A stretch of DNA of 64,000 nt from Cytophagales bacterium (GCA_033344775.1 JAWPMT010000005.1:2301001-2365000); one strand, 5' to 3'; shown: positions 26,698-34,818, counted from the stretch's first letter. Numbers and translations: made by a program. The notes: generated by a model from the sequence alone, not told the origin.

Positions 26698-26770
26698 ATG
26701 TCTGTAGCTCAACTGGTAGAGCACCATACTTTTAATATGGGACGTGTAGGTTCGACTCCTTCCAGGCATA
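26698..26770 (+). tRNA. tRNA-Lys(UUU)-like gene
   Basis: All four arms can be drawn: acceptor ATGTCTG/CAGGCAT (7 bp, one wobble), D arm GCTC-AACTGGTA-GAGC, anticodon arm CCATA-CTTTTAA-TATGG with anticodon TTT, variable GACGT, T arm GTAGG-TTCGACT-CCTTC with one T-T mismatch, discriminator A. CCA is not encoded. The T-stem mismatch and weak acceptor start suggest that it may be a divergent or non-decoding copy rather than the main tRNA-Lys. Confidence 0.65.
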
Positions 26771-26780
26771 CGACTTATTT

Positions 26781-26992
26781 CTCTCTCTAGCACAAAAGGA
26801 AGTGCTGCGGTAAAAGTCTTTTTGAACGTAACCGTGTACTGTCTGGATGAAGTCGTCAATGCTTTGCGCATTGATGAATAGAATTTGCAGAAGCACCGAG
26901 AAACCTCTCAAATGAAGTTCAGTAGGGAAGCGCATTTAGAGCCAGACTAGCCCAGTACCATAGGGAGTCTCAGTTCGAATCTGAGGAGAGAG
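26781..26992 (+). ncRNA. tRNA-like RNA with ~160-nt insertion in place of the anticodon arm
   Basis: 5' part: acceptor CTCTCTC (26781-26787), canonical TA at tRNA positions 8-9, D arm GCAC-AAAAGGAA-GTGC with the GG of a D loop. 3' part: perfect T arm CTCAG-TTCGAAT-CTGAG (26969-26985) followed directly by acceptor GAGAGAG (26986-26992), fully complementary to the 5' acceptor. Between D and T arms lie about 163 bases with their own hairpins (for example TCAATGC/GCATTGA near 26855-26874). The tRNA body is closed but the anticodon arm is replaced, similar in layout to the tRNA-like domain of bacterial Y RNAs. Confidence 0.65.
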
Positions 26993-27109
26993 ACGATTTA
27001 TTCGGAAGTGAAGGCAACATGTGTGTTTCTGTATGGCACAATAGTGTCCGGCCAGTAGGTTGGGATATGCTGACAGATCCGAAGAATAGGTCGCCATACG
27101 TTGTGGATT

Positions 27110-27133
27110 GGGGGTTCGAGTCCTCCTCGATTA
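27110..27133 (+). ncRNA. tRNA 3' fragment (T arm and acceptor strand)
   Basis: T arm GGGGG-TTCGAGT-CCTCC (27110-27126) followed by TCGATTA. No matching 5' acceptor or D arm was found upstream, so it looks like a partial or badly worn tRNA-like element. Confidence 0.4.
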
Positions 27134-27134
27134 A

Positions 27135-27194
27135 AGATCGGTAGTCTAATGGTAAGACAACAACACATGCGCAGGTTCGAATCCTGCTTCTCAC
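27135..27194 (+). ncRNA. tRNA-like element with D and T arms but no anticodon arm
   Basis: AGATCGG, then TA, D arm GTCT-AATGGTA-AGAC (27144-27158), a 12-base linker, and a perfect T arm GCAGG-TTCGAAT-CCTGC (27171-27187), then TTCTCAC. The anticodon arm is missing, as in the element at 26204-26250, but here the two acceptor strands do not pair, so the element may be partial. Confidence 0.5.
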
Positions 27195-27201
27195 TTGAAA
27201 C

Positions 27202-27244
27202 GGGGAATAGCTCAGTTGGCTAGAGCACCACTTTGTTAACGTGG
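27202..27244 (+). ncRNA. tRNA-Asn(GUU)-like 5' half
   Basis: Acceptor strand GGGGAAT, D arm GCTC-AGTTGGCTA-GAGC, and anticodon arm CCACT-TTGTTAA-CGTGG with anticodon GTT (27235-27237) and one mismatch at the base of the loop. The sequence then leaves the tRNA pattern; no T arm with a complementary acceptor strand follows. It resembles a 5' tRNA half fixed in the genome. Confidence 0.5.
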
Positions 27245-27569
27245 GTTAGAAGTCACCCAATCTTCTTTAAAAATGGGTCTTTTGTCACAAAAGCTGGGCC
27301 TTTCACGACCTGAAGTTCCGGATTTCGATCCGGAATGGGGAAGCGTCAGATAGGCCGGGCATGGAGGATACCGTAAAGCTCAATTTTCAGGCTTTGCTAT
27401 TCGACGATCCATGGAGCATCTGGATTTTAACCTGGATGAAAGTGGTGATTTCTATCGCAAACTTTGAAAAAGTAAGCCTTACTCAATCGATGCTTCGCCC
27501 ATCCAATGCGGTGGTGATTCGCCTTGCTTTTTAGTATAGCACTTTAGTGATCTTTTAAATAAAACAGAA
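27245..27569 (+). ncRNA. Structured leader between the tRNA-like array and slipin
   Basis: No gene. Contains hairpins ACCCA/TGGGT (27254-27278), CTTTTG-TCA-CAAAAG (27279-27293), and TTCCGG-ATTTCGAT-CCGGAA (27315-27334), the last with a T-loop-like TTTCGAT, enclosed by GGGCCT/AGGCC (27296-27301 with 27352-27356). The rest, up to the slipin ATG, shows nothing recognised. Probably the 5' untranslated part of the slipin-rtcB transcript. Confidence 0.4.
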
Positions 27570-28685
27570 ATGATAAGAGTCAGAATCAATGTCGGAAAAG
27601 TGGGTCTCGTCTTCAGAAGAGGAGATTACCATCGCGTGATCACTGAAGGGGTACATTGGGTGGCTCTCTTCGATCAAGTAGTGATTTACGATCGTAGCAT
27701 GCCCTTCCAGCCTAAAGCGGATGGAAAAGCCAATTACGAACTGAACATTCTATTGCGAGATGCGCAATTGAAGCAGGAATTGGCAGTAGCTGAGGTGCGA
27801 GATAACGAAATCACACTCATGTACGAAGATGGTCTATTCACCAAAGTATTACCTCCAGGTCAGTATGCTTACTGGAAAGGTGTCAAGGAATACTCATTCC
27901 AGCACGTCGATTTGAGCAAAATTGACATCACCGAACCAATTGACGTGAGCATTCTCAACAGGTATGAATTAACTCCATACGTCCGAAGATTTGTCGTGGA
28001 GCCTTACGAGCGTGGGGTCTTGTACGTGGATGGACGTTTCGAGAAAATGCTTGCAGGGGGTATTTACTACTTCTGGAAGAATGCACAAAAGGTCAATGTA
28101 GATACGGTGGACATGAGACAAACCCAGGCTGAGGTACTGGGGCAGGAGATCCTTACCAAGGATAAAGCGGCTATCCGTGTCAACTTCCTGGGAAACTACC
28201 AGGTGGAAGATGTGGAAAAAGCCCTGGTGGAGAACAAAAACTTCACCCTTCAGCTGTACACTGCTATGCAAATTGCACTACGTGAATTTGCTGGCACCTT
28301 CACCCTGGACGAGTTGCTGGGGAAAAAGGAACAGCTGGGTGTGTTTGTTCGAGATGCCATCAAGGACAAGGCAGCTGACCTTGGTGTGAAGATCATCGAT
28401 TGCGGTGTGAAGGACATTGTGCTACCCGGAGACATGAAAGAGATCATGAACCAGGTGCTGATGGCCGAGAAACAAGCGCAAGCTAACGTCATCATGAGGC
28501 GTGAAGAAACAGCTTCTACCAGAAGCTTGCTCAACACCGCCAAATTGATGGAGGAGAACGAGATGTTGTTCAAACTGAAAGAGATGGAGTATGTTGAGAA
28601 AATCGCAGAGAAAGTCGGTGAGATCACCGTTGCTGGAAACGGCCAGATGATCGACCAGCTTAGGGAGATTTTCATCAACAGGTAG
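27570..28685 (+). CDS. Slipin-family SPFH/Band 7 protein
   Basis: 371 residues. The SPFH domain spans ~residues 135-310 (YVRRFVVEPYERGVLYVDGRFEK, LGQEILTKDKAAIRVNF, LQLYTAMQIALREFAGTFTLDELL), followed by a helical region with EKQAQANVIMRREETASTRSLLNTAKLM, typical of slipins. There is no clear N-terminal membrane anchor, and residues 1-130 contain extra beta-rich repeats (GKVGLVFRRGDY, DGLFTKVLPPGQY). Slipins of this type are recurrent partners of RtcB in bacterial RNA-repair loci. It is the first protein gene after the tRNA-like array and 143 bases before the next gene, a gap that contains the hairpin CTCCTCC/GGAGGAG. Confidence 0.88.
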   Translation: MIRVRINVGKVGLVFRRGDYHRVITEGVHWVALFDQVVIYDRSMPFQPKADGKANYELNILLRDAQLKQELAVAEVRDNEITLMYEDGLFTKVLPPGQYAYWKGVKEYSFQHVDLSKIDITEPIDVSILNRYELTPYVRRFVVEPYERGVLYVDGRFEKMLAGGIYYFWKNAQKVNVDTVDMRQTQAEVLGQEILTKDKAAIRVNFLGNYQVEDVEKALVENKNFTLQLYTAMQIALREFAGTFTLDELLGKKEQLGVFVRDAIKDKAADLGVKIIDCGVKDIVLPGDMKEIMNQVLMAEKQAQANVIMRREETASTRSLLNTAKLMEENEMLFKLKEMEYVEKIAEKVGEITVAGNGQMIDQLREIFINR

Positions 28686-28828
28686 ACTGACAAGTTTAAT
28701 TGAAATCAAAAGGAGTTAGGCTTAACAACCCACCTCCAACTCCTCCCAGGAGGAGAGAAAAGGTGTCCTTTTGATCTCAGAACTTAAGAAGATGGTTGGT
28801 CTACCCATCTCTCTTTCCATGAGAAATC

Positions 28829-29776
28829 ATGACACCCACAGAAGTAGACTTTATAACAAAAACCATAGAAACCGAGGAAAAATCATTCGGCTATCAAAAA
28901 GATCAATATGCCTTTGACTTGCTCTCACTATACACAGAGAACGGAAAAGATGTAAATGCTATCAGAAATTCCCGATTCGGACATTTGCTCGAAAAGCCAA
29001 TGGTGAAAGAAGTGATGGCCTCCAGAGGGTCAAAAAAGCTGAATGAATTGTTTTGTAACCAGCAATGGAAGCAGCAAAAACAGTTCAATTACACCATCGA
29101 CACCTGGGGCAAATACACGAAACACCGCAATGATGATTGGTACCAAACCTCACGGTCAGGCATCAATCTGGTGCTGCAATTGAATTTCGATTTCGAGCAT
29201 AACACGAAGTATTTTCAATACCTCAATCCGAACAAGGATTACCACCCTTTCGTCTGGAATTGTCATCCCGTCAAAAAAGGAGGCGGATTCACGATGGCCT
29301 GGGCCAGATTGGATGTAGACCTGGATACTGGTGAGGCGCTAATTGAGGAAATACAAACCGATTGGCTACGAGAAGCGAGAGACGATGCAGAAGAAGCCAG
29401 AAACATCATCCGTAAGGATAAGCATAAGCAGAACTGGCTGAAAAATAAAAGTTGGAGAAGCATGCTTACTTATTACGAAGAGCATCTGATGGAGTACATA
29501 AAACTCTGGGATGAAGCGGTATTGGATGCAAGTCTGATGTTTCTGATCAAGGAACTAGGCTGCCGATCGATCTATTATCACACGTTCGAAACAGGCTGTC
29601 AGTTGAAAGGCTTGGGTCAAGCTTATTCCAGGCCTCCGAGATCGCTTTACACCAGGCTTCCAAAGAAGTTTGGTTTTCGGGAAACCGATGAAGCTCCGAC
29701 GTTACTGAAAAAGGAGAAACTATTGAAAAAACGCCTGAGGGACCGATCTCTCAGGTGGTATGAGATGAATTTATAA
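28829..29776 (+). CDS. Uncharacterised protein with an IEEIQTDW motif, between slipin and rtcB
   Basis: 315 residues, soluble, no signal peptide. The central block GEALIEEIQTDWLREARDD (~168-186) resembles the EEIQSDW motif of phage and mobile-element polyvalent proteins, and the part after it (WDEAVLDASLMFLIKELG, IYYHTFETG, PPRSLYTRLPKKFGF) fits the same fold, where a Trp/helix precedes an 'IYYHT' strand. The basic C-terminus (KKEKLLKKRLRDRSLRW) could bind nucleic acid. Position and strand place it in the slipin-rtcB operon. An RNA-processing or RNA-binding function is a guess from context. Confidence 0.75.
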   Translation: MTPTEVDFITKTIETEEKSFGYQKDQYAFDLLSLYTENGKDVNAIRNSRFGHLLEKPMVKEVMASRGSKKLNELFCNQQWKQQKQFNYTIDTWGKYTKHRNDDWYQTSRSGINLVLQLNFDFEHNTKYFQYLNPNKDYHPFVWNCHPVKKGGGFTMAWARLDVDLDTGEALIEEIQTDWLREARDDAEEARNIIRKDKHKQNWLKNKSWRSMLTYYEEHLMEYIKLWDEAVLDASLMFLIKELGCRSIYYHTFETGCQLKGLGQAYSRPPRSLYTRLPKKFGFRETDEAPTLLKKEKLLKKRLRDRSLRWYEMNL

Positions 29777-29819
29777 TGGGATTGCAGGTGATAAGGCCTG
29801 CTCCCTTAACTTTATTACC

Positions 29820-31241
29820 ATGTCAGCGAACAAAATTACCGGCAAGCAATTGCGCAACATCGGATTCCCGGAAGGGCGGATCATCGCGGTGGCCATGTCT
29901 GTGATGGGTGAATATTACAAAGGGAAAAGCAAGGTATTCAAGATGTCTTTGCTCAGGAAAGTAGTAGAATCACCGGCCATGTACATCAAGCATGAAACGT
30001 TAGGGCCGATTGCAAAAGGCCTTTTGATCCGAGTGGAAGGCCAAAAAGAGCAACAAATGCGCAGCAAGAGGACCCCCTATGCGATATACGGAATGGAGGG
30101 TATTGAGCCTGGTGCCATCAATCAAATGGAAATTGCCATGAAATTGCCGGTAGCCGAAGCAGGTGCCTTGATGCCGGATGCACACCAGGGTTATGGCTTA
30201 CCAATTGGTGGCGTATTGGCCACAAAAAATGCCGTGATCCCTTATGGAGTGGGTGTCGATATTGGCTGCAGAATGTGCATGACACTTTACGATATCCCAG
30301 CCGTTTTCGAAAGGACGCATACGGATCGCATGAAAAAGATGCTAATCGATAATGCGCGATTTGGCAATGCTTCATTCGACCGACCGATGGACCATGAGGT
30401 ACTGCATCGATCACTTTTCGGTGAGATCAACATCCTGAAAGGACTGAAAGATCGTGCACATAAGCAGATTGGCTCTTCAGGAGGTGGCAACCACTTCGTA
30501 GAATTCGGGGTGGCCGAGATTATGGATGAAAACAATGAGTGGGACCTTCCTGTCGGCAAGTACTTATCTGTGTTAACCCATTCTGGCTCACGAGGACTAG
30601 GTGCCAATATTGCTCGTCACTACACCAAGTTGGCGATGGATACCTGCACACTACCTTCCGAAGCCAAGCACCTGGCTTGGCTGAATCTGGATCAGGAAAA
30701 CGGACAAGAATACTGGGCCGCCATGAATTTGGCCGGGGATTATGCTTCGGCATGTCATCACCACATCCATGAGCGGATGGCCAAATCCCTGGGAGATCGA
30801 CCGCTGGCAATGATCGAAAACCACCACAACTTCGCCTGGAAAGAACAGGACGAAGCGGGTAATGAGCTCATTGTACACCGAAAGGGGGCTACTCCTGCAG
30901 GAAAAGGCGTACTTGGCATCATTCCCGGATCAATGACCTCACCGGGGTTCATTGTGCGAGGAAAAGGAGAAATGGCAGCCATCAATTCTGCTTCACACGG
31001 AGCAGGACGGGTCATGTCTCGACGAAAGGCCAAGGAAACTTTGTCTAAAATGGAAGTGGATCAACACTTAAAAGCAGCCGGGATCGAATTGATCGGCTCT
31101 GGTTTGGATGAAGCACCGATGGTGTACAAAAACATCCATGAAGTGATGGCCCGGCAAGAAAGCCTGGTTGAAGTAGTTGGCTCTTTCACACCGAAAGTCG
31201 TACGTATGTGTGGCGACCAGAGGTTCGGAGAAGTAGATTAA
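29820..31241 (+). CDS. rtcB: RtcB-family RNA ligase
   Basis: 473 residues. RtcB joins RNA 2',3'-cyclic phosphate or 3'-phosphate ends to 5'-OH ends using GTP and Mn2+. Seen: VDIGCRMCMT (metal-binding Asp-x-Gly-Cys), GSSGGGNHFVEFG, THSGSRGLGANIARHY, ENHHNFAWKE, and the guanylylated His in SASHGAGRVMSRRKA (~His393). All key residues are present, so it should be active. The gene closes an operon with slipin and the IEEIQTDW protein, downstream of tRNA-like RNAs; damaged tRNA or rRNA is the expected substrate. No archease or RtcR gene is in the window. Confidence 0.95.
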   Translation: MSANKITGKQLRNIGFPEGRIIAVAMSVMGEYYKGKSKVFKMSLLRKVVESPAMYIKHETLGPIAKGLLIRVEGQKEQQMRSKRTPYAIYGMEGIEPGAINQMEIAMKLPVAEAGALMPDAHQGYGLPIGGVLATKNAVIPYGVGVDIGCRMCMTLYDIPAVFERTHTDRMKKMLIDNARFGNASFDRPMDHEVLHRSLFGEINILKGLKDRAHKQIGSSGGGNHFVEFGVAEIMDENNEWDLPVGKYLSVLTHSGSRGLGANIARHYTKLAMDTCTLPSEAKHLAWLNLDQENGQEYWAAMNLAGDYASACHHHIHERMAKSLGDRPLAMIENHHNFAWKEQDEAGNELIVHRKGATPAGKGVLGIIPGSMTSPGFIVRGKGEMAAINSASHGAGRVMSRRKAKETLSKMEVDQHLKAAGIELIGSGLDEAPMVYKNIHEVMARQESLVEVVGSFTPKVVRMCGDQRFGEVD

Positions 31242-31245
31242 TAAG

Positions 31246-31283
31246 ATGCGGTCGTCTAAAATTTGGCGACCGCATTGATTTGT
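31246..31283 (+). terminator. Terminator of the slipin-rtcB operon
   Basis: Nine-base perfect stem ATGCGGTCG (31246-31254) / CGACCGCAT (31267-31275), beginning 4 bases after the rtcB stop and followed by TGATTTGTT. The T tract is interrupted, so efficiency is uncertain. Confidence 0.65.
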
Positions 31284-31325
31284 TCTCCTTAGGTCAACTA
31301 TTTTTGTTAAGGATTAGAGGAGGTA

Positions 31326-33866
31326 ATGAGATACAATTCAACAAAGTCAATCGGCATTTATTTTCTTTCAGCTTTTGTTTTGCTATTACTGCTGGGTTGG
31401 AAATCCCAAACCCTTTCTTTGTTTGGCCAGACCGAAAGAAGAGGCCCATTCCTCGATGGGAAATTTCCTCGTTTCGCACCTGTTCCCTGGAAATTCCAAC
31501 AAATCGGATTCATTCCGGTGGATAATGATTTTTTTACTCGAGTAGAAAGAATTCCCAGGACTTCCCGCTTCGTAGGTCTTACCAAAAATGGGAAGGTGCT
31601 ATCCTTTGAAGAAAGTCCTATGGGTTCGGATGTCAAGGAGCTACTTGACCTTAGTTCGCAACTTTCTATCCAACATGAGGCCGGCTTGATGGGCATCACT
31701 TTTCACCCGGAGTTTAACGACATTTCAAGCTCCCATTACCGCGAACTCTTTCTTTATTACACCTACGTATACACCGAAGAATTGCCCATCTATGATCGAT
31801 TGTCTCGTTTCAAAATGAGTGACAATCTGGAGAACATTCTTCTGGATTCAGAGGAGATCCTCATCCAGCAAATAGACAGAGATCATAACCACAATGCCGG
31901 AGACCTGTTTTTTGACAATGACGGCTATTTGTACCTGGCTGTAGGGGACGAAGGCAAATGGGATAACTTTTACGGCAATGCCCAAAAAACCAATGAAGGC
32001 CTATTCTCCGGTTTGTTGCGGATCGATCCGGATATGGATGCTTCCCGGTCCCACGCCATCAGACGATTCCCGATCAAAGATCATATTCCTGAAGGTTTCC
32101 CGGATAACATCAACGAAAACTACCTGATCCCAAATGACAATCCATGGGTTGATGCATCTGCGAATAATTTGGAAGAATTTTATGCCATTGGACTGAGAAA
32201 TCCCTGGGCTACGTATTATGATTCTTCTACGGATGAGATCTGGGTAGCAGATGTCGGAGATGGAAGGGTGGAAGAGATCAATCTCATCGAAAAAGGGGCC
32301 AATGGCCAATGGGCTTATCAGGAAGGCCTGCTGTCAAATCCACTTCACGCAAAACCTGCTGAAATCACCGGAATTGAAACACCTCCCATATTTACTTATG
32401 ATCATGAACAGGGAAATGCGGTAATTGGCGGTCTGGTTTACTATGGTGAAAAGTATCCCGAACTGGGTGGCAACTATCTGTTTGCCGATTGGGAAAGTGG
32501 CAATGTCTGGGCCCTTGAAAGAACTACGGAAGTACAAGTCACACTACTCAACCGAGGACCTCAGCGGATCATTGACTTTTTCGTCACAACTGATGGCTCT
32601 ATTTGTGTCATCCTGATGAGTGGACAGATCCTAGAGTTACAAAAAAATGAAATCACTGAAATCATTCCATCAAGACTTACCGAGCTTGACGTATTTGAGG
32701 ACTTAGCTGCATTGACTGCTGCCAATGGTATATTCCCCTATGAAATCAATTCGCCATTGTGGTCAGATGGAGCTATAAAACGCCGGTGGATCGCTTTACC
32801 ACAAAACAGAACCATTGCTTTTCAAGATGAAGATCCCTGGAATTTCCCAAAGGGCACGGTTTTCATCAAGCACTTCGAACAAGCCATCCACATGGATTCT
32901 ACCAAAAACCTGGAAACACGCTTTTTTGTCATTGATGACGAAAGGCAGGGATATGGACTTACCTATCGCTGGAATGAAGACGATTCAGATGCTTTTTTGA
33001 TTGGGATCGATGAAGAGGTCTCAGATACCTTGATGGTGCAAGATGTCCTCGGAGAACAGGAATGGGTCTGGAACTATCCCACAAGATCCCAATGTATGCG
33101 TTGCCACAACCCTTCTGCGGATTTTGTATTGGGGGTAAAAACCGGTCAATTGAACCGAGAAGTGATGCATGAAGGAGAGGCCTGGAATCAACTGGAACTC
33201 TGGCAAGCTTCAGGCTTATTTGATCAGGACCTTGCGGCCGATACATTATTAAAAATGTACGCCATCAACGATGCATCCGCATCACTGGAAGATCGAGTAC
33301 GTTCCTATCTGGATGCAAATTGCAGTCACTGCCACGATGGGCGCCCGGGTGTCACGCAATTTGATGCTCGTTTTACGACTCCCTTAACGGATGCCCAGAT
33401 CATCGATGGTGAAGTATTCAGCTCCAATTCGATAGACGGCAATAAGATCATTGCACCTGGAAATGAAAGACGATCCGAAATGCTCATTCGAGACGAAAGC
33501 CTGAGCGACAATCAAATGCCGCCGATCGCTCGCGAAGTATTAGATACTACTTATTTGAATACGCTAAAAGATTGGATCAATGAACTGAGTGTGTTGTCCA
33601 ATCATCCTTCACTAGTCGAAAATATCGTCACGGTATATCCCAACCCCATTACTACAGAATCTTTTATCATGCAGTCCAGGGCTGCGATCAATTCCATGGC
33701 TTTGGTGGACCTCAATGGCAGGACCATTCCTGTCAGTTTTACTCAGGAATACGCCGAAAACAGAATGCGGGTCTTCCTCAAAGATGAAACCATGGAAGGC
33801 ATTTTCCTCTTGATCGTCGATACCGCCGAAGGTCAGGAAACGAAAAGGCTGATGGTGTCCAGGTAA
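31326..33866 (+). CDS. Secreted sugar/sorbosone dehydrogenase fused to cytochrome-like domain, with T9SS sorting signal
   Basis: 846 residues. A signal anchor at the N-terminus precedes a PQQ-type glucose/sorbosone dehydrogenase propeller (~residues 60-440: GLMGITFHPEF, DHNHNAGDLFFDNDGYLYLAVGDEG, YAIGLRNPWATYYD). Residues ~450-760 resemble the secreted domains with two CxxCH haem sites: RCH in CMRCH (~590) and CSHCH (~664). The last ~75 residues (VYPNPITTESF... to KRLMVSR) are a type A C-terminal sorting domain of the type IX secretion system. Expected to oxidise sugars or aldehydes at the cell surface and pass electrons to its own haems. It stands alone. Confidence 0.88.
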   Translation: MRYNSTKSIGIYFLSAFVLLLLLGWKSQTLSLFGQTERRGPFLDGKFPRFAPVPWKFQQIGFIPVDNDFFTRVERIPRTSRFVGLTKNGKVLSFEESPMGSDVKELLDLSSQLSIQHEAGLMGITFHPEFNDISSSHYRELFLYYTYVYTEELPIYDRLSRFKMSDNLENILLDSEEILIQQIDRDHNHNAGDLFFDNDGYLYLAVGDEGKWDNFYGNAQKTNEGLFSGLLRIDPDMDASRSHAIRRFPIKDHIPEGFPDNINENYLIPNDNPWVDASANNLEEFYAIGLRNPWATYYDSSTDEIWVADVGDGRVEEINLIEKGANGQWAYQEGLLSNPLHAKPAEITGIETPPIFTYDHEQGNAVIGGLVYYGEKYPELGGNYLFADWESGNVWALERTTEVQVTLLNRGPQRIIDFFVTTDGSICVILMSGQILELQKNEITEIIPSRLTELDVFEDLAALTAANGIFPYEINSPLWSDGAIKRRWIALPQNRTIAFQDEDPWNFPKGTVFIKHFEQAIHMDSTKNLETRFFVIDDERQGYGLTYRWNEDDSDAFLIGIDEEVSDTLMVQDVLGEQEWVWNYPTRSQCMRCHNPSADFVLGVKTGQLNREVMHEGEAWNQLELWQASGLFDQDLAADTLLKMYAINDASASLEDRVRSYLDANCSHCHDGRPGVTQFDARFTTPLTDAQIIDGEVFSSNSIDGNKIIAPGNERRSEMLIRDESLSDNQMPPIAREVLDTTYLNTLKDWINELSVLSNHPSLVENIVTVYPNPITTESFIMQSRAAINSMALVDLNGRTIPVSFTQEYAENRMRVFLKDETMEGIFLLIVDTAEGQETKRLMVSR

Positions 33867-33991
33867 TCAATTCAGGGCCTGAAAGAAGATAAACGCAGAT
33901 AGCAAACCTTCATTAAGGTTTTATAATTGAAACTATTCTTGATGAAGAAGCCTGACTATTTCGCAAGCTACTTTATAGAAAATGGTAAGGC

Positions 33992-34750
33992 CTATTGAAT
34001 AGAATCAGTGGCTACGCTATCGATCGCTACCTCATCAGGTTTCGAGGCACTCAATGAATTAAAACTAGCCTGAATGAAGGGCATAAATTTCGAAGTTCTA
34101 AGATCAGAGTTATCCAAAATTTCTTTCAATTTCTCTACTTGTTTGACCGGATCTTCTTCCGTCAAGGCCAGTCTTCCAAATTTAGCCACGGCCACATCTA
34201 CAGCGTCTTTAGACAGCTTATTTCCTTTTACCCATCCTGTGCTAATCCATGTGCCTTCTTTTCTTTTTCCCGTTACTTCTACCCATTCACTTTGGGTGTT
34301 GGTAATAGCAACTATATCCATTTGTGAAAATTCATCCTCTGTTACTGTCAACAAGTCAGGACGTCTATAGATGGTATTGCTCTCCAGAAAAACAGCTACT
34401 TCACCATCGGGAATGATGAAATCTTTTCGCGACCAACCTTCCGTTCCATCTGTTAGTTTGATCTTCGAGTAGGTTTTTTTGGCGTCCTGAGCATCTGGCG
34501 CATCTTCTCCCAGATATTCCAACACCTCACCCTTACTGATACTCGTTAGCCATTTGCCTTTTGCATCTGCAGTAGCTCGTACGGACACTTCATCCCAAAT
34601 ACACACGGCTTTTGTAGCAATAACTTCTGGTTCTGTTGGCTCAGGTGATGTCGTTTCAGCCACATCAGCACCGGACTGTTCGGAGCCAGAACCGCATGCA
34701 AACATGAAGATAGAAATAGAAGCGACAACCAGGTATTTTGTAAGATTCAT
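33992..34750 (-). CDS. SH3-domain lipoprotein
   Basis: 252 residues with a lipobox MFAC (Cys19), then a low-complexity Glu/Thr/Pro linker. Residues ~50-115 form a bacterial SH3 (SH3_3-like) domain (VSVRATADAKGKWLTSISKGEVLEYLG ... GWSRKDFI), and a second SH3-like repeat is suggested at ~120-180 (YRRPDLLTVTEDEFSQMDIVAI ... STGWVKG). The remainder is helical. Such lipoproteins bind peptides or cell wall in the periplasm; no specific role is known. It lies 69 bases after the DUF2807 gene on the same strand and may share its transcript. Confidence 0.75.
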   Translation of the reverse strand: MNLTKYLVVASISIFMFACGSGSEQSGADVAETTSPEPTEPEVIATKAVCIWDEVSVRATADAKGKWLTSISKGEVLEYLGEDAPDAQDAKKTYSKIKLTDGTEGWSRKDFIIPDGEVAVFLESNTIYRRPDLLTVTEDEFSQMDIVAITNTQSEWVEVTGKRKEGTWISTGWVKGNKLSKDAVDVAVAKFGRLALTEEDPVKQVEKLKEILDNSDLRTSKFMPFIQASFNSLSASKPDEVAIDSVATDSIQ

Positions 34751-34818
34751 TTGTTTTGATGGTTAGATTTCTCCGCTATTCTAACCATTAATCTTCAAAA
34801 TTCCTCATAAGTCTTCCG

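Noticed and set aside
26133-27194. Several 60-86-codon frames on both strands across the tRNA-like array
   Set aside because: Cys/Ser/Arg-rich composition typical of translated structural RNA; the tRNA folds explain the sequence better.
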